The position numbers were made by a program, and so were the translations under genes. The notes under the pieces are model-generated. The model did no database searches. It was not told where the DNA came from and saw only the letters and a list, made by a program, of their open reading frames with translations. Below are positions 44,070 to 53,561 of a stretch of 64,000 bases of DNA, piece after piece. Origin of the DNA: Algoriphagus sp. (GTDB lineage Bacteria; Bacteroidota; Bacteroidia; Cytophagales; Cyclobacteriaceae). The first letter of the stretch is position 1; each line of letters opens with the position of its first letter. The DNA lies in the NCBI RefSeq assembly GCF_013373065.1, contig NZ_JABXIN010000015.1, forward strand, positions 1-64,000, in the 5' to 3' direction.

Positions 44070-45419
44070 TTGAAAAACGTAGCCATCATAGGAGCAGGAG
44101 AAAGTGGACTGGGAGCAGCATTGCTAGCCCAGCGGATGGGCTATGGGGTTTTCGTAAGTGATGCTGGCCAGATCAATCCAGATCGGAAGCAGCGTCTGAT
44201 GGATGCAGGGATTGAATTTGAGGAAGGAAAGCATTCAGAGGAGAGAATATTGGATGTGGATTTGATTATCAAAAGTCCTGGTATTCCATTTTCGATTCCG
44301 ATTATTCAAAAAGCCTTGGATCAAGGGCTGGCTGTTGTGGATGAATTGGAGTTGGCCCATCATTTTTCGAATGGGAAAGTAATCGCAATCACAGGAACTA
44401 ACGGAAAAACGACTACCACTTTACTAACCTACCATTTGCTTAAAGAAGCTGGATTAAATGTCGGTTTGGCGGGAAATGTTGGTCATAGTTGGGCAGCTCA
44501 ATTGTTGGACTCGGATAAGGATTGGTGGGTAATTGAAACGAGTAGTTTCCAGATCGATGGCTTACAGACTTTCCAACCGCATATTGCAATCCTAACCAAT
44601 ATTACTCCTGATCATTTGGATCGGTATGAGGGGAAAATTGTGAAATACATCGTTTCCAAATTCCGACTATTTATCAATCAGAAGAAACAGGATTATGCTT
44701 TGTTTATGAGCGAAGATCCACTTAGTCGGAAGGGACTGGATTCTTCCAAAATCAGAGCTAAGAAAATTTTCATCTCCCTTCAAGAATCTGATGCGACCAG
44801 CTATTTGGATGGAGAAATGCTCCATATCGGAATAGGAGATGAACCCATTCAGATTTCTGTTGATCAACTTCCGATTCAAGGGAAACATAATGTCCTCAAT
44901 GCCTTATTCGCCATCTCAGCAGCTCGTTTGGTCGGTCTAAGCCAGGAGGAAATAGAGAAAGCTATAAAAACCTTCCAAAATGCTCCCCACCGCATGGAAA
45001 AGGTGGCTGAGTTAGATGGGGTGCTGTATGTGAATGACAGCAAGGGGACCAATGTGGAAGCCACGGCTTATGCACTTGAAAATTATCCATCAGGGATTGT
45101 TTGGATCGCTGGTGGGGTGGATAAAGGGAATGATTATTCCTCCATTCTCCCACTAATTGCCGGGAGGGTGAAAGCATTGATCTGTCTTGGAAAGAATAAT
45201 GAAAAGCTTCTAAAGGCATTTTCAGGAGTTATTCCTGTCATTCGGGAAACACAAAATATTGACGAAGCCATCAACTGGGGAAGGGAATTATCTCAGCCTG
45301 GGGATGTGGTATTGCTCTCTCCAGCCTGTGCGAGTTTCGATCTATTCCGAAACTATGAAGATCGAGGTAAGCAGTTTAGAGAAGGAGTGTTGAACCTTAA
45401 AATGAAAGTCAGCGCATGA
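44070..45419 (+). CDS. murD: UDP-N-acetylmuramoylalanine--D-glutamate ligase
   Basis: A 449-residue Mur ligase adding D-Glu to UDP-MurNAc-L-Ala. The N-terminal UMP-binding fold starts VAIIGAGESGLGAAL, the ATP loop is GTNGKTTTT (109-117), and NITPDHLDRY and NDSKGTNVEAT are family motifs. It starts with a TTG codon 3 bp after mraY; no alternative ATG would keep the first strand. ftsW overlaps its end by 4 nt. Confidence 0.95.
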   Translation: MKNVAIIGAGESGLGAALLAQRMGYGVFVSDAGQINPDRKQRLMDAGIEFEEGKHSEERILDVDLIIKSPGIPFSIPIIQKALDQGLAVVDELELAHHFSNGKVIAITGTNGKTTTTLLTYHLLKEAGLNVGLAGNVGHSWAAQLLDSDKDWWVIETSSFQIDGLQTFQPHIAILTNITPDHLDRYEGKIVKYIVSKFRLFINQKKQDYALFMSEDPLSRKGLDSSKIRAKKIFISLQESDATSYLDGEMLHIGIGDEPIQISVDQLPIQGKHNVLNALFAISAARLVGLSQEEIEKAIKTFQNAPHRMEKVAELDGVLYVNDSKGTNVEATAYALENYPSGIVWIAGGVDKGNDYSSILPLIAGRVKALICLGKNNEKLLKAFSGVIPVIRETQNIDEAINWGRELSQPGDVVLLSPACASFDLFRNYEDRGKQFREGVLNLKMKVSA

Positions 45420-46591
45420 GCCAGTTTAAGTCATGGATCGATGAGCATTTCAAGGGTGATCCCATCATTTGGGGGATCGTGATACTGCTATCTCTATTCA
45501 GTATTCTTGTGGTGTATTCAGCGACAGGTTCTTTGGCTTATAAATATGCTGGAGGAAACACTGAATTGTACTTGGTGCGCCATTCCGTTTTGGTTTTTGT
45601 CTCCTTAGGAGTCATGTGGCTTGCACATAAAGTACCCTATAGAAACTATGCCTTGTATGCAAGGTTGGCAATGTACCTGTCCATGCCTTTGCTTTTGATT
45701 ACCTTCCTATTCGGATCCAATATCAATGAAGCGAATCGTTGGTTGACGATTCCGGTAATCAATCAGGCTTTTCAACCTTCGGATTTGGCTAAGTTGGCCT
45801 TGATTGCCGCCTTGGCTGCAATGCTGGCCCGCCGTCAGAATAACATCTCTGACTTCAAAAGCACCTTCTTGCCTATCATCATTGCAATAGGGATTATCTG
45901 TGCGTTGATCGGTTTAGCGAATATGTCTACAGCCATTTTGTTGCTGTCAACCTGTCTCTTGATCATGTTTATTGGCCGGGTGCCGCTCAAATACCTCATG
46001 ATTGTCGTGATGGTCGGGGTACTTGGTTTGACTTCTGCGATTTTCCTAGGGCAACGAGGCGAGACTTTCAAGTCACGAATCCAGGACTTTGTAGAGTCCT
46101 CTACAGATGAAAGCAAGATCCCATTCCAGGCAGAACAATCTTATATCGCCATTGCTACTGGAGGGATTACCGGTAAAGGTCCCGGTAATTCCGAGCAACG
46201 AAATTCACTTCCTCACCCTTATTCAGATTTCATCTACGCCATCATAATAGAAGAATATGGGATGATAGGTGGTATTTCCGTCCTCTTCCTATATCTGGCT
46301 TTGCTTTATCGTGGAATGCGCATTGTCGCCAATTCGAATAAGGCCTTTGGAGGCTTACTTTCCGCAGGATTGAGCTTTGCTCTTGTCATCCAAGCCTTGG
46401 TGAATATGGCCGTTGCTGTAGGATTGGGTCCAATTACTGGTTTGCCTTTGCCTCTTCTTAGTATGGGAGGGACTTCTTTAGTATTTACCGGGATTTCCTT
46501 AGGAATTATTCTTTCTGTTAGCCGTGGTGATCATCAGGATGAAATGCAGACTGGAAGTGCCATGAATAGACCAAAATTTAAAACTGCTTAA
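45416..46591 (+). CDS. ftsW: SEDS-family septal peptidoglycan polymerase FtsW
   Basis: A 391-residue polytopic SEDS protein with about ten membrane helices. The conserved FGSNINEANRWLTIP, QPSDLAKLALI and the loop GITGKGPGNSEQRNSLPHPY-like segment, with ADFIYAI replaced by SDFIYAIIIEEYG, identify FtsW/RodA; location among division genes favours FtsW. It polymerises septal glycan with the ftsI product. The start ATGA overlaps the murD stop. Confidence 0.95.
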   Translation: MSQFKSWIDEHFKGDPIIWGIVILLSLFSILVVYSATGSLAYKYAGGNTELYLVRHSVLVFVSLGVMWLAHKVPYRNYALYARLAMYLSMPLLLITFLFGSNINEANRWLTIPVINQAFQPSDLAKLALIAALAAMLARRQNNISDFKSTFLPIIIAIGIICALIGLANMSTAILLLSTCLLIMFIGRVPLKYLMIVVMVGVLGLTSAIFLGQRGETFKSRIQDFVESSTDESKIPFQAEQSYIAIATGGITGKGPGNSEQRNSLPHPYSDFIYAIIIEEYGMIGGISVLFLYLALLYRGMRIVANSNKAFGGLLSAGLSFALVIQALVNMAVAVGLGPITGLPLPLLSMGGTSLVFTGISLGIILSVSRGDHQDEMQTGSAMNRPKFKTA

Positions 46592-46620
46592 CCATTAGTA
46601 CTACACCTACATATCGCCTA

Positions 46621-47703
46621 ATGATCAGTGGAGGAGGAACCGGAGGACATATCTATCCGGCGATTGCCATTGCCAATGCCTGGATGGAAAAGCATCCGGA
46701 CAGTGAGGTGCTTTTTGTGGGTGCTTTGGGGAAAATGGAAATGCAGAAAGTGCCCGAGGCTGGATACAAAATCATTGGTTTACCAGTAGCTGGACTTCAA
46801 CGGAAATTGACTTGGGATAATCTCAGTTTCCCGATTAAGCTTTTCAAAAGTTTGATCCAAGCAAAACGAATTGTAAAGGATTTTGAACCACAAGTGGTGG
46901 TAGGAGTAGGTGGCTATGCAAGCGGACCGGTACTTTATGCTGCGCAGGGTAAACAAATTCCAACTTTGATTCAGGAACAGAATTCCTATGCAGGCTTGAC
47001 GAATAAAATTCTCTCTAAGAAAGCGAGCGCAATTTGTGTAGCCTATCCCAATATGGAAAAGTTTTTTCCGGCTGACCGAATCATCAATACCGGAAATCCT
47101 GTGAGAAAAGATCTTTTGAATTTGGAAGGAAAGCGTGAAAAGGCTCTAGGGTATTTTGGATTGGAGAGTGACCGAAAAACTGTCTTGGTGCTTGGTGGAT
47201 CCTTAGGTGCAAGAACCTTGAATCAAGGTATGCTGAAGGATATGGAGGCTTTTGAAAAAGATGGGTATCAGGTGCTTTGGCAATCTGGAAAATATTATTT
47301 CAAAGAAATGGCGGAACGGACCGAAAAGTCCGGCCTACAACATATTCATGTACGAGAGTTTATCCGCGAAATGGATTTGGCCTATGCAGCAGCTGATGTG
47401 ATTATTTCACGAGCGGGGGCCTTGTCTGTCTCTGAACTTTCCCTTGTTGGGAAGCCCGTGATTTTTATTCCTTCTCCGAATGTGGCAGAAGACCATCAAA
47501 CCAAGAATGCGATGGCATATGTGACCCATCATGCAGCGGTTTTACTAAAAGATGGGGAAGCCATTGGGAATATGAAAAACGAGGTTGACCTGATTTTGAA
47601 TAATCCAGAATTAGCCCAAAGTCTGGGTTCGAACATAAAAAAATTGGCTAAACCACAGGCCACTGAAACTATTGTCCATGAAATCGAAAAACTGGTAGCG
47701 TGA
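46621..47703 (+). CDS. murG: UDP-GlcNAc--lipid I N-acetylglucosaminyltransferase
   Basis: A GT28 glycosyltransferase making lipid II at the inner face of the membrane. From the ATG at 46621 it has 360 residues and opens at once on ISGGGTGGHIYPA, the N-terminal glycine loop; the second loop LVLGGSLGARTLN and the UDP-GlcNAc site IISRAGALSVSELSLVGKP are present. The codons just upstream (46594-46620) read ISTTPTYRL in frame and resemble the first beta strand of other MurG proteins. The true start may therefore be a rare ATT at 46594. murC overlaps the stop by 4 nt. Confidence 0.93.
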   Translation: MISGGGTGGHIYPAIAIANAWMEKHPDSEVLFVGALGKMEMQKVPEAGYKIIGLPVAGLQRKLTWDNLSFPIKLFKSLIQAKRIVKDFEPQVVVGVGGYASGPVLYAAQGKQIPTLIQEQNSYAGLTNKILSKKASAICVAYPNMEKFFPADRIINTGNPVRKDLLNLEGKREKALGYFGLESDRKTVLVLGGSLGARTLNQGMLKDMEAFEKDGYQVLWQSGKYYFKEMAERTEKSGLQHIHVREFIREMDLAYAAADVIISRAGALSVSELSLVGKPVIFIPSPNVAEDHQTKNAMAYVTHHAAVLLKDGEAIGNMKNEVDLILNNPELAQSLGSNIKKLAKPQATETIVHEIEKLVA

Positions 47704-49109
47704 AATTGGAAGGCATACATAGCGTCTATTTCCTAGGAATCGGTGGAATCGGCATGAGTGCTCTTGCACGCTGGTTCCATCAGGCTGGCTATGCTGTTGC
47801 TGGATATGACCGCACGCCTTCCCCGTTGACCGATCAATTATTCGATGAAGGGATTGCTATTAGTTTTGAAGACCAGGTTTCAACGATTCCAGAAAATTTC
47901 CTTAGAGATAAAAACGGTTTACTGGTGATTTGGACTCCTGCCATTCCGAAGGAATCAGCCTTGTATCAGTTCTTTTCTTCCGGATCATTTACCATGAAGA
48001 AAAGGTCTGAGGTTTTAGGTATGCTCACAGCGGAACATTACACTATTGCAGTTGCGGGAACCCATGGTAAGACAACCACCTCCTCTCTAATCGCGCATTT
48101 GCTGAAGTCAGCAGGGAAGCCTGTTACGGCATTTTTAGGAGGAATTACCCAAAACTACCAAAGCAATCTGATCCTAAATTCATCCAAAGAAGCCACTATT
48201 ATGGTAGTGGAGGCGGATGAATTTGACCGGTCTTTCTTAAGGCTTCATCCCGATGTGGAAGTGGTGACAAGTGCTGATCCGGATCATTTGGATATCTATG
48301 GAGATGAATCAACTATTTTGGATGGGTTCCGAGAATTTATCCAGCTGCTTAAGAAAAAAGGCAAACTTTTGATTCAGGATAAGGCTGCTTCCAAAATCGG
48401 TCAGGATAATCTTCCACAAAAAGGAACAAAGATCTATGGACTTCGCGCCACCTCTGGAATTTACGCTGAGAATGTCCAAGCAAGACCAGGTTCTTTTGCC
48501 TTTGAATATGAAGACGGAAAGGTTCAAATCAAAAATTTGGAATTGTTCATTCCAGGCTTTCATAATGTAGAAAATGCGCTTTCGGCTATAGCGATTTCCC
48601 TAGATCATGGTCTCTCTCCACAAGAGATAAAGACAGGTTTAGCCACTTTCCGTGGTGTGAAAAGACGATTTGAAATTTTGGTTCAGGAAGGAAGCAGAGT
48701 CTATATCGATGACTATGCACATCATCCTGAAGAAATTAGAGCCTGCTTGAGTTCAGTGCGAGCGATGTACCCTGGTAAAAAGCTGACAGTGGTATTTCAG
48801 CCACATCTTTTCTCCAGAACCCGAGATTTTGCAGAAGGTTTTTCGGAAAGCCTTTCTTTGGCAGATCAGGTGCTGCTTTTGGATATCTATCCAGCCCGGG
48901 AATTACCGATTCCAGGGGTAAGTTCCGAGATGCTTTTTGATGATATCCAAGCCTCGAACAAGAAGATGGTTACGAAGGAGCAGCTTTTTGATGTATTGGA
49001 GGATTGGGATCCAGAAATTTTGGTGACCATGGGTGCCGGAGATATCGATCGATTGGTACCAAGAGTACAGGATTGGATGCGCTCACGATTAAAACCACAG
49101 GTACTATGA
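47700..49109 (+). CDS. murC: UDP-N-acetylmuramate--L-alanine ligase
   Basis: A 469-residue Mur ligase catalysing the first amino-acid addition to UDP-MurNAc. The opening VYFLGIGGIGMSALARWF, ATP loop GTHGKTTT (120-127), EADEFDRSFLRLHPD and DDYAHHPEEI are MurC signatures. It begins with GTG overlapping the murG stop (GTGA). The last codons overlap the ftsQ start. Confidence 0.96.
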   Translation: MKLEGIHSVYFLGIGGIGMSALARWFHQAGYAVAGYDRTPSPLTDQLFDEGIAISFEDQVSTIPENFLRDKNGLLVIWTPAIPKESALYQFFSSGSFTMKKRSEVLGMLTAEHYTIAVAGTHGKTTTSSLIAHLLKSAGKPVTAFLGGITQNYQSNLILNSSKEATIMVVEADEFDRSFLRLHPDVEVVTSADPDHLDIYGDESTILDGFREFIQLLKKKGKLLIQDKAASKIGQDNLPQKGTKIYGLRATSGIYAENVQARPGSFAFEYEDGKVQIKNLELFIPGFHNVENALSAIAISLDHGLSPQEIKTGLATFRGVKRRFEILVQEGSRVYIDDYAHHPEEIRACLSSVRAMYPGKKLTVVFQPHLFSRTRDFAEGFSESLSLADQVLLLDIYPARELPIPGVSSEMLFDDIQASNKKMVTKEQLFDVLEDWDPEILVTMGAGDIDRLVPRVQDWMRSRLKPQVL

Positions 49110-49864
49110 AAAAGATGCGGATTCGAAAGTTAATCGGCTTCTTGATTCTAAGCGTGATTTTGCTTGGGTTCATAGGCTTTGTCGAAAAGCAAAGTCAATA
49201 CAAGACCTATCAAGGATTAGAAGTACAGATTCAAGGAATCAGTGGACTTTATTTCGTGGATCAAAAGGAAATCGAATCACTTATTCAAGCAGGTTTTCCA
49301 AATCTAAAGGCCGGAATGATGCTAGAGGAGGTTCCTTTGAAAGAAATTGAAGATCGCCTCAAGGGGCATCCTTTTGTTAAAGACGCAGATGCCATTTTGG
49401 GACAAAAGGGGATTCTTCAGCTTTGGATCGAACAGCATCAGCCGATCGCGAGAATCACTCGCCCACTTGCTGCGGATGCCTATATAACTACAGAAGGAAA
49501 AATCATTCCCACCTCGCCTAGTTATACGAGCCGCGTGTTGATCCTCTATGGGGCCCAATTGGAAAAGCTTTTGGATCAGGGAGATGTGATGACAGAAATG
49601 CCCGAATTGATGGATTTGATTCGGTATATCAATGAAGATGAATTTTGGAAGGCTCAAATCACCGAAGTAGAGGTGAATAGTAAGACGGATATCCGCTTGT
49701 ATCAACAGGTGGGAAGACAAGTCATCGAACTTGGAGATGCGGGTAATCTGGCCGATAAGTTTGAGCGGATCCAGATTTTTTACAGCGAAATCTTGCCCCG
49801 AAAAGGGTGGGATGCCTACGAGAGAGTCAGTGTGAAATTTAAAGAACAAATAGTCTGTGAATAA
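49106..49864 (+). CDS. ftsQ: Cell division protein FtsQ
   Basis: A 252-residue bitopic protein with a short basic N-terminus, one membrane helix (about 8-25, LIGFLILSVILLGFIGFV), a POTRA-like domain (about 35-110, LEEVPLKEIEDRLKGHPFVK) and an FtsQ beta domain. It links FtsL/FtsB and FtsW/FtsI to the divisome. The ATG at 49106 overlaps the murC stop (ATGA). A longer frame from 49004 would only re-read murC and is rejected. Sequence conservation is low, as usual; position and topology decide. Confidence 0.9.
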   Translation: MKKMRIRKLIGFLILSVILLGFIGFVEKQSQYKTYQGLEVQIQGISGLYFVDQKEIESLIQAGFPNLKAGMMLEEVPLKEIEDRLKGHPFVKDADAILGQKGILQLWIEQHQPIARITRPLAADAYITTEGKIIPTSPSYTSRVLILYGAQLEKLLDQGDVMTEMPELMDLIRYINEDEFWKAQITEVEVNSKTDIRLYQQVGRQVIELGDAGNLADKFERIQIFYSEILPRKGWDAYERVSVKFKEQIVCE

Positions 49865-51188
49865 TAGCTTGGGTATGGAAAATGAAAAATTAATCGTCGG
49901 ACTGGATATCGGTACCACTAAGATTTGTGCCATTGTCGGCCGGAAAAATGAGTATGGAAAACTCGAAGTGCTCGGAATGGGCAAAGCGGTGTCGGATGGA
50001 GTAGAGCGTGGGGTTGTCACCAATATTGACAAGACCGTGCATGCCATCGAAAAGGCAGTGGAAGAAGCATCGGATATGGCCGAGGTTGAAATTGCCGAAG
50101 TAATCGTCGGAATCGCCGGTCAGCATATTCAAAGCAAAATCCAGAGCGGAAGCATCATGCGTCAGCCTACCGAAGATGAAATTACGGTAGAGGATGTGCG
50201 TCGACTTTCTTCCGAAATGGAGAATATCCTTGTACCGCCGGGGAATAAAATCATTCACGTGATGCCTCAGGATTATACTGTGGATTATGAAGGAGGGATC
50301 AAAGACCCTGTGGGGATGTCCGGTACACGCCTAGAAGCAGATTTTCACATCATTACTGCTCAGACTACAGCAATCAATAATATCAACCGCTGTGTTCGAA
50401 GAGCCAACCTTTCCTCCAAACAATTAATCCTAGAACCTTTAGCAAGCTCGCTGGCAGTACTCAGTGATGAGGAAAAAGAGGCAGGCGTATGCTTGGTGGA
50501 TATTGGAGGTGGAACCACAGACGTTGCCATTTTTTATGAAAATATCATTCGCCATACAGCAGTGATTCCTTTGGGGGGAAATATCATCACCAAAGACATC
50601 AAAGAGGGCTGCATGGTGATGCAAAACCAAGCTGAATTGCTGAAGACGCGATTTGGAAAAGCTATTGCAGAGGAAGCCAATCCTAACGAGATCGTCTCCA
50701 TACCAGGTCTCAGAAATCGGCCTCCTAAAGAGATTTCAATCCGAAATCTAGCGAGCATTATCCAAGCCCGAATGGAAGAGATCATTGAGATCGTCCAAAA
50801 TGAAATCATGCAAAGTGGATACTACAAAAAATTAGCTGGAGGAATTGTCATCACAGGCGGTGGTTCCCAATTGCAATTTGTAGCCCAACTATTTGAGTAT
50901 ATGACAGGCTTGGATACTCGCATCGGTCATCCCAATGAGCATTTGGGTAAAACAGTGATCGAGGAAGTCAAAAGTCCAATGTATGCCACATCGGTGGGTT
51001 TGGTTCTGGCCGGATTTAAATCCCTTGATGACCGAGAGGAACTCTACAATCAGCGAATTGCAAATGCTGGCGGGACGACTACCAAAGCAATCAAAAGAGA
51101 ATTTAATGCAAAAGATATTTTCCGAAACATCGGTGAAAAGCTGAAAAGTATCATTCACGATGATATCGGGGACGATAGTAATTACTAG
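49857..51188 (+). CDS. ftsA: Cell division protein FtsA
   Basis: A 443-residue actin-like ATPase that tethers FtsZ to the membrane. IVGLDIGTTKICAIVGR is phosphate loop 1, VCLVDIGGGTTDVAIF phosphate loop 2, and GGIVITGGGSQL the adenosine motif; the 1C-domain segment (SDGVERGVVTNIDKTVHAIEKA) is present. A C-terminal amphipathic stretch (AKDIFRNIGEKLKSIIHD) should bind the membrane. It starts with GTG at 49857 inside the ftsQ end, or with ATG at 49875; both keep the fold. Confidence 0.96.
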   Translation: MNNSLGMENEKLIVGLDIGTTKICAIVGRKNEYGKLEVLGMGKAVSDGVERGVVTNIDKTVHAIEKAVEEASDMAEVEIAEVIVGIAGQHIQSKIQSGSIMRQPTEDEITVEDVRRLSSEMENILVPPGNKIIHVMPQDYTVDYEGGIKDPVGMSGTRLEADFHIITAQTTAINNINRCVRRANLSSKQLILEPLASSLAVLSDEEKEAGVCLVDIGGGTTDVAIFYENIIRHTAVIPLGGNIITKDIKEGCMVMQNQAELLKTRFGKAIAEEANPNEIVSIPGLRNRPPKEISIRNLASIIQARMEEIIEIVQNEIMQSGYYKKLAGGIVITGGGSQLQFVAQLFEYMTGLDTRIGHPNEHLGKTVIEEVKSPMYATSVGLVLAGFKSLDDREELYNQRIANAGGTTTKAIKREFNAKDIFRNIGEKLKSIIHDDIGDDSNY

Positions 51189-51201
51189 GGCTTATGATTG
51201 G

Positions 51202-51234
51202 GGGGAGATCAGGGATCCTGTCCTTGATTTCCCC
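51202..51234 (+). other. Strong hairpin between ftsA and ftsZ
   Basis: GGGGAGATCAGGGA (51202-51215) pairs with TCCTTGATTTCCCC (51221-51234): 14 base pairs with two G-U pairs and a 5-nt loop. No T run follows, so it is not a standard terminator. It may be a processing or stabilising element that sets the ftsZ level. Confidence 0.6.
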
Positions 51235-51287
51235 GATTTAACCAGGTTTTAAAACAAGAAAATAACTAGTTCACCAATTCAATAAAT

Positions 51288-52940
51288 ATGTCAGATAACA
51301 TGAAAGATTACAGATTTGATCTTCCAAAGAATCAAAAATCGATTATCAAGGTAATCGGTGTCGGAGGTGGCGGTTCGAATGCCGTCAACCACATGTACAA
51401 TCAAGGAATTAAAGACGTGGAGTTTGTGGTAGTCAATACCGATGCACAAGCTTTGAAGTCTAGTCCGGTTCCTTTGAGGCTTCAATTGGGTGCCAACCTA
51501 ACCGAAGGTTTAGGTGCAGGTGCTAATCCTGAGCAAGGCCGAAATGCCGCTCTTGAATCCCAAGAAGAAATTCGAGAACTCCTTGCTGATAATACCAAAA
51601 TGGTCTTTATCACCGCAGGAATGGGAGGCGGTACAGGAACAGGTGCAGCTCCTGTTTTGGCTAAAATCGCTAAGGAATTGAATATCCTAACTGTAGGTAT
51701 TGTCACAGCGCCTTTCATGTTTGAAGGCAAGAAAAAAATGGCTGTTGCACAGGCAGGGATTGAGTCACTCCGTGAAAATTGTGATACGGTTTTGGTCATC
51801 TTAAATGACAAGCTTCGTGAGATTTATGGAAACTTGGCGATTCGAACTGCTTTTGGAAAAGCTGATGATATTTTGACGACTGCGGCTAAATCAATCGCTG
51901 AAATTATTACCGTTCATCAAGATGTAAACGTTGATTTCGAAGATGTTAAGACAGTAATGAAAGATGCGGGTGCTGCCGTGATGGGATCTTCAACTGAGGA
52001 AGGTGAAGGTCGAGCTATCCGGGCTGCTGGGGCTGCAATTTCCTCTCCACTATTGAACAATGTCGATATCAAAGGAGCTCAGAAAATCCTTCTTTCCATC
52101 ATGTCTGGTGAGGAAGAAGAACTTTCTATGGATGAGTTGAGCGAGATTACCGAGTATATCCAAGAGAAAGCCGGTGACAATGCCGAGGTGATCTTTGGTC
52201 AGGGAATTGATCCGGAATTAGGAAAGGCAATTCGAGTTACTGTGATTGCTACTGGCTTTGAAATGGATAAACTTGATAAAAGTTCTACTTCAACTGTAGC
52301 TACAAAAGCTCAGCCTGCTCCAATTGTATCCGCTACTCCGACAGCTACTCCTGAAGTGCAAGATGAGGACGTGAAAACTGTCATCAACTTGGAAAGCGGG
52401 AAGTCTGAAAAAGTGAAGGAAGAGCCGATTTCTAACGGAAGCACCTTCGTTTTTTCTACTCCAAAGACCCCTATTCAAAGTACAGAAGGACCTGTAAAAG
52501 AAGAGCCAAAGCAAGAAAGTTTCAAGTTCGATTTCCCATCAGCACAGGAAAAAGCAGCAGAGGTGAAGCCAACTCCTGAGCCTGAAAAAATTGTTCATGA
52601 TTTGTACGAAGAAGAAGAAACCCCAAAAAAGGAGGAATCTTCTGAGGAACCTTCAAATGAGCCTTCTAAGCCAGTTTTTGCCAATGATTATTATGAGCAA
52701 ATGAAGCAAAAGGCTATTCAAAGAGCTCATGAGCGCTTTGAAAAATTGAAGGGAAGCCGTTCGTTGAATCCAAGTCCTGAAGAGTTGAAGGAGAAGTTGG
52801 AAGTTCCGGCCTACCTTCGAAAGAATGTGACATTGAATGAACCTGAGCACAGTTCGGAAAACCCGATCAGCAAGTTCAATATCAATGATGAAAATGAGAT
52901 TCTAGGAAATAACAGATTCCTTCACGACAACGTGGATTAA
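51288..52940 (+). CDS. ftsZ: Cell division protein FtsZ
   Basis: A 550-residue tubulin-like GTPase that forms the Z-ring. The globular core has IGVGGGGSNAVNHM, the tubulin signature GGGTGTG (113-119) and the T7-loop region DFEDVKTVMKDAG. After residue about 320 comes a very long, Glu/Pro/Lys-rich disordered linker of about 200 residues. The protein ends in a conserved tail, GNNRFLHDNVD, of Bacteroidota type that should bind FtsA. It is 99 bp after ftsA across a strong hairpin and ends 3 bp from the convergent FMN reductase gene. Confidence 0.97.
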   Translation: MSDNMKDYRFDLPKNQKSIIKVIGVGGGGSNAVNHMYNQGIKDVEFVVVNTDAQALKSSPVPLRLQLGANLTEGLGAGANPEQGRNAALESQEEIRELLADNTKMVFITAGMGGGTGTGAAPVLAKIAKELNILTVGIVTAPFMFEGKKKMAVAQAGIESLRENCDTVLVILNDKLREIYGNLAIRTAFGKADDILTTAAKSIAEIITVHQDVNVDFEDVKTVMKDAGAAVMGSSTEEGEGRAIRAAGAAISSPLLNNVDIKGAQKILLSIMSGEEEELSMDELSEITEYIQEKAGDNAEVIFGQGIDPELGKAIRVTVIATGFEMDKLDKSSTSTVATKAQPAPIVSATPTATPEVQDEDVKTVINLESGKSEKVKEEPISNGSTFVFSTPKTPIQSTEGPVKEEPKQESFKFDFPSAQEKAAEVKPTPEPEKIVHDLYEEEETPKKEESSEEPSNEPSKPVFANDYYEQMKQKAIQRAHERFEKLKGSRSLNPSPEELKEKLEVPAYLRKNVTLNEPEHSSENPISKFNINDENEILGNNRFLHDNVD

Positions 52941-52943
52941 TCT

Positions 52944-53468
52944 TTAAAATTCCAGAAGCATTTCCGCTTGGGTGTGTAGCAATTCTAAATACAACTTGTT
53001 GGTGAGCAAGTTATCTGACATATTCTGCTCTATTTTCGCCAGTTTTGGTTTTAGAGCTAGGACATGCATTCCCAAGTAGTGAAATATATCAGTGAGGTGG
53101 CTCAATGCGATGCCACCTCCTCCTATTCCAGAAGAAAGGCCGACCAGTGCGGCCTTTTTGTTTCTAAAATTGTTGGGGTAGGTCATCCCATCGATAAAGG
53201 TTTTTAAGATTCCTGGAAAGGAACCATTGTATTCTGGAACGATAAAGACAAACTTTTTCCCTTCGGAAACCCGCTTGTGAAATTCATTGAAGGCCTCATT
53301 CTTACCATTATTCTCATAGAGGGCAGTTTCTATAAAATCAGCTGGTAAATCCTCCAATTCCAGAATTTCAGAATCAGCTCCCTTTTCCTTTAAAATTTGC
53401 TGGTATTGTTGTGCAATCAGTTTCGAAACAGAGTTTTTTCGATTGGTGCCTAGGATGATTTTTATCAT
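52944..53468 (-). CDS. NADPH-dependent FMN reductase family protein
   Basis: A 174-residue flavodoxin-fold reductase. MIKIILGTNRKNSVSKLIA is the phosphate-binding start, VPEYNGSFPGILKTFIDGM the FMN-binding loop, and ALVGLSSGIGGGGIAL a conserved strand-turn. It probably reduces FMN, quinones or azo compounds with NAD(P)H; the physiological role is unclear. The ATG at 53468 is chosen since it opens on the first beta strand; the frame reaches 53492. It converges on ftsZ with a 3-bp gap. Confidence 0.88.
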   Translation of the reverse strand: MIKIILGTNRKNSVSKLIAQQYQQILKEKGADSEILELEDLPADFIETALYENNGKNEAFNEFHKRVSEGKKFVFIVPEYNGSFPGILKTFIDGMTYPNNFRNKKAALVGLSSGIGGGGIALSHLTDIFHYLGMHVLALKPKLAKIEQNMSDNLLTNKLYLELLHTQAEMLLEF

Positions 53469-53561
53469 AGCAAGAATCAAGTATGAAAGCAATACAAGCT
53501 TTGGCCCCCAAAAGTTCGAAGAATCATCGAGTTTCCTATCTTTAAGCTAAAATTTTCCAAT

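Noticed and set aside
49004..49105. N-terminal extension of ftsQ
   Set aside because: The extra 34 codons re-read the end of murC in another frame; the ATG at 49106 overlaps the murC stop as is usual in this cluster and gives a proper membrane anchor.
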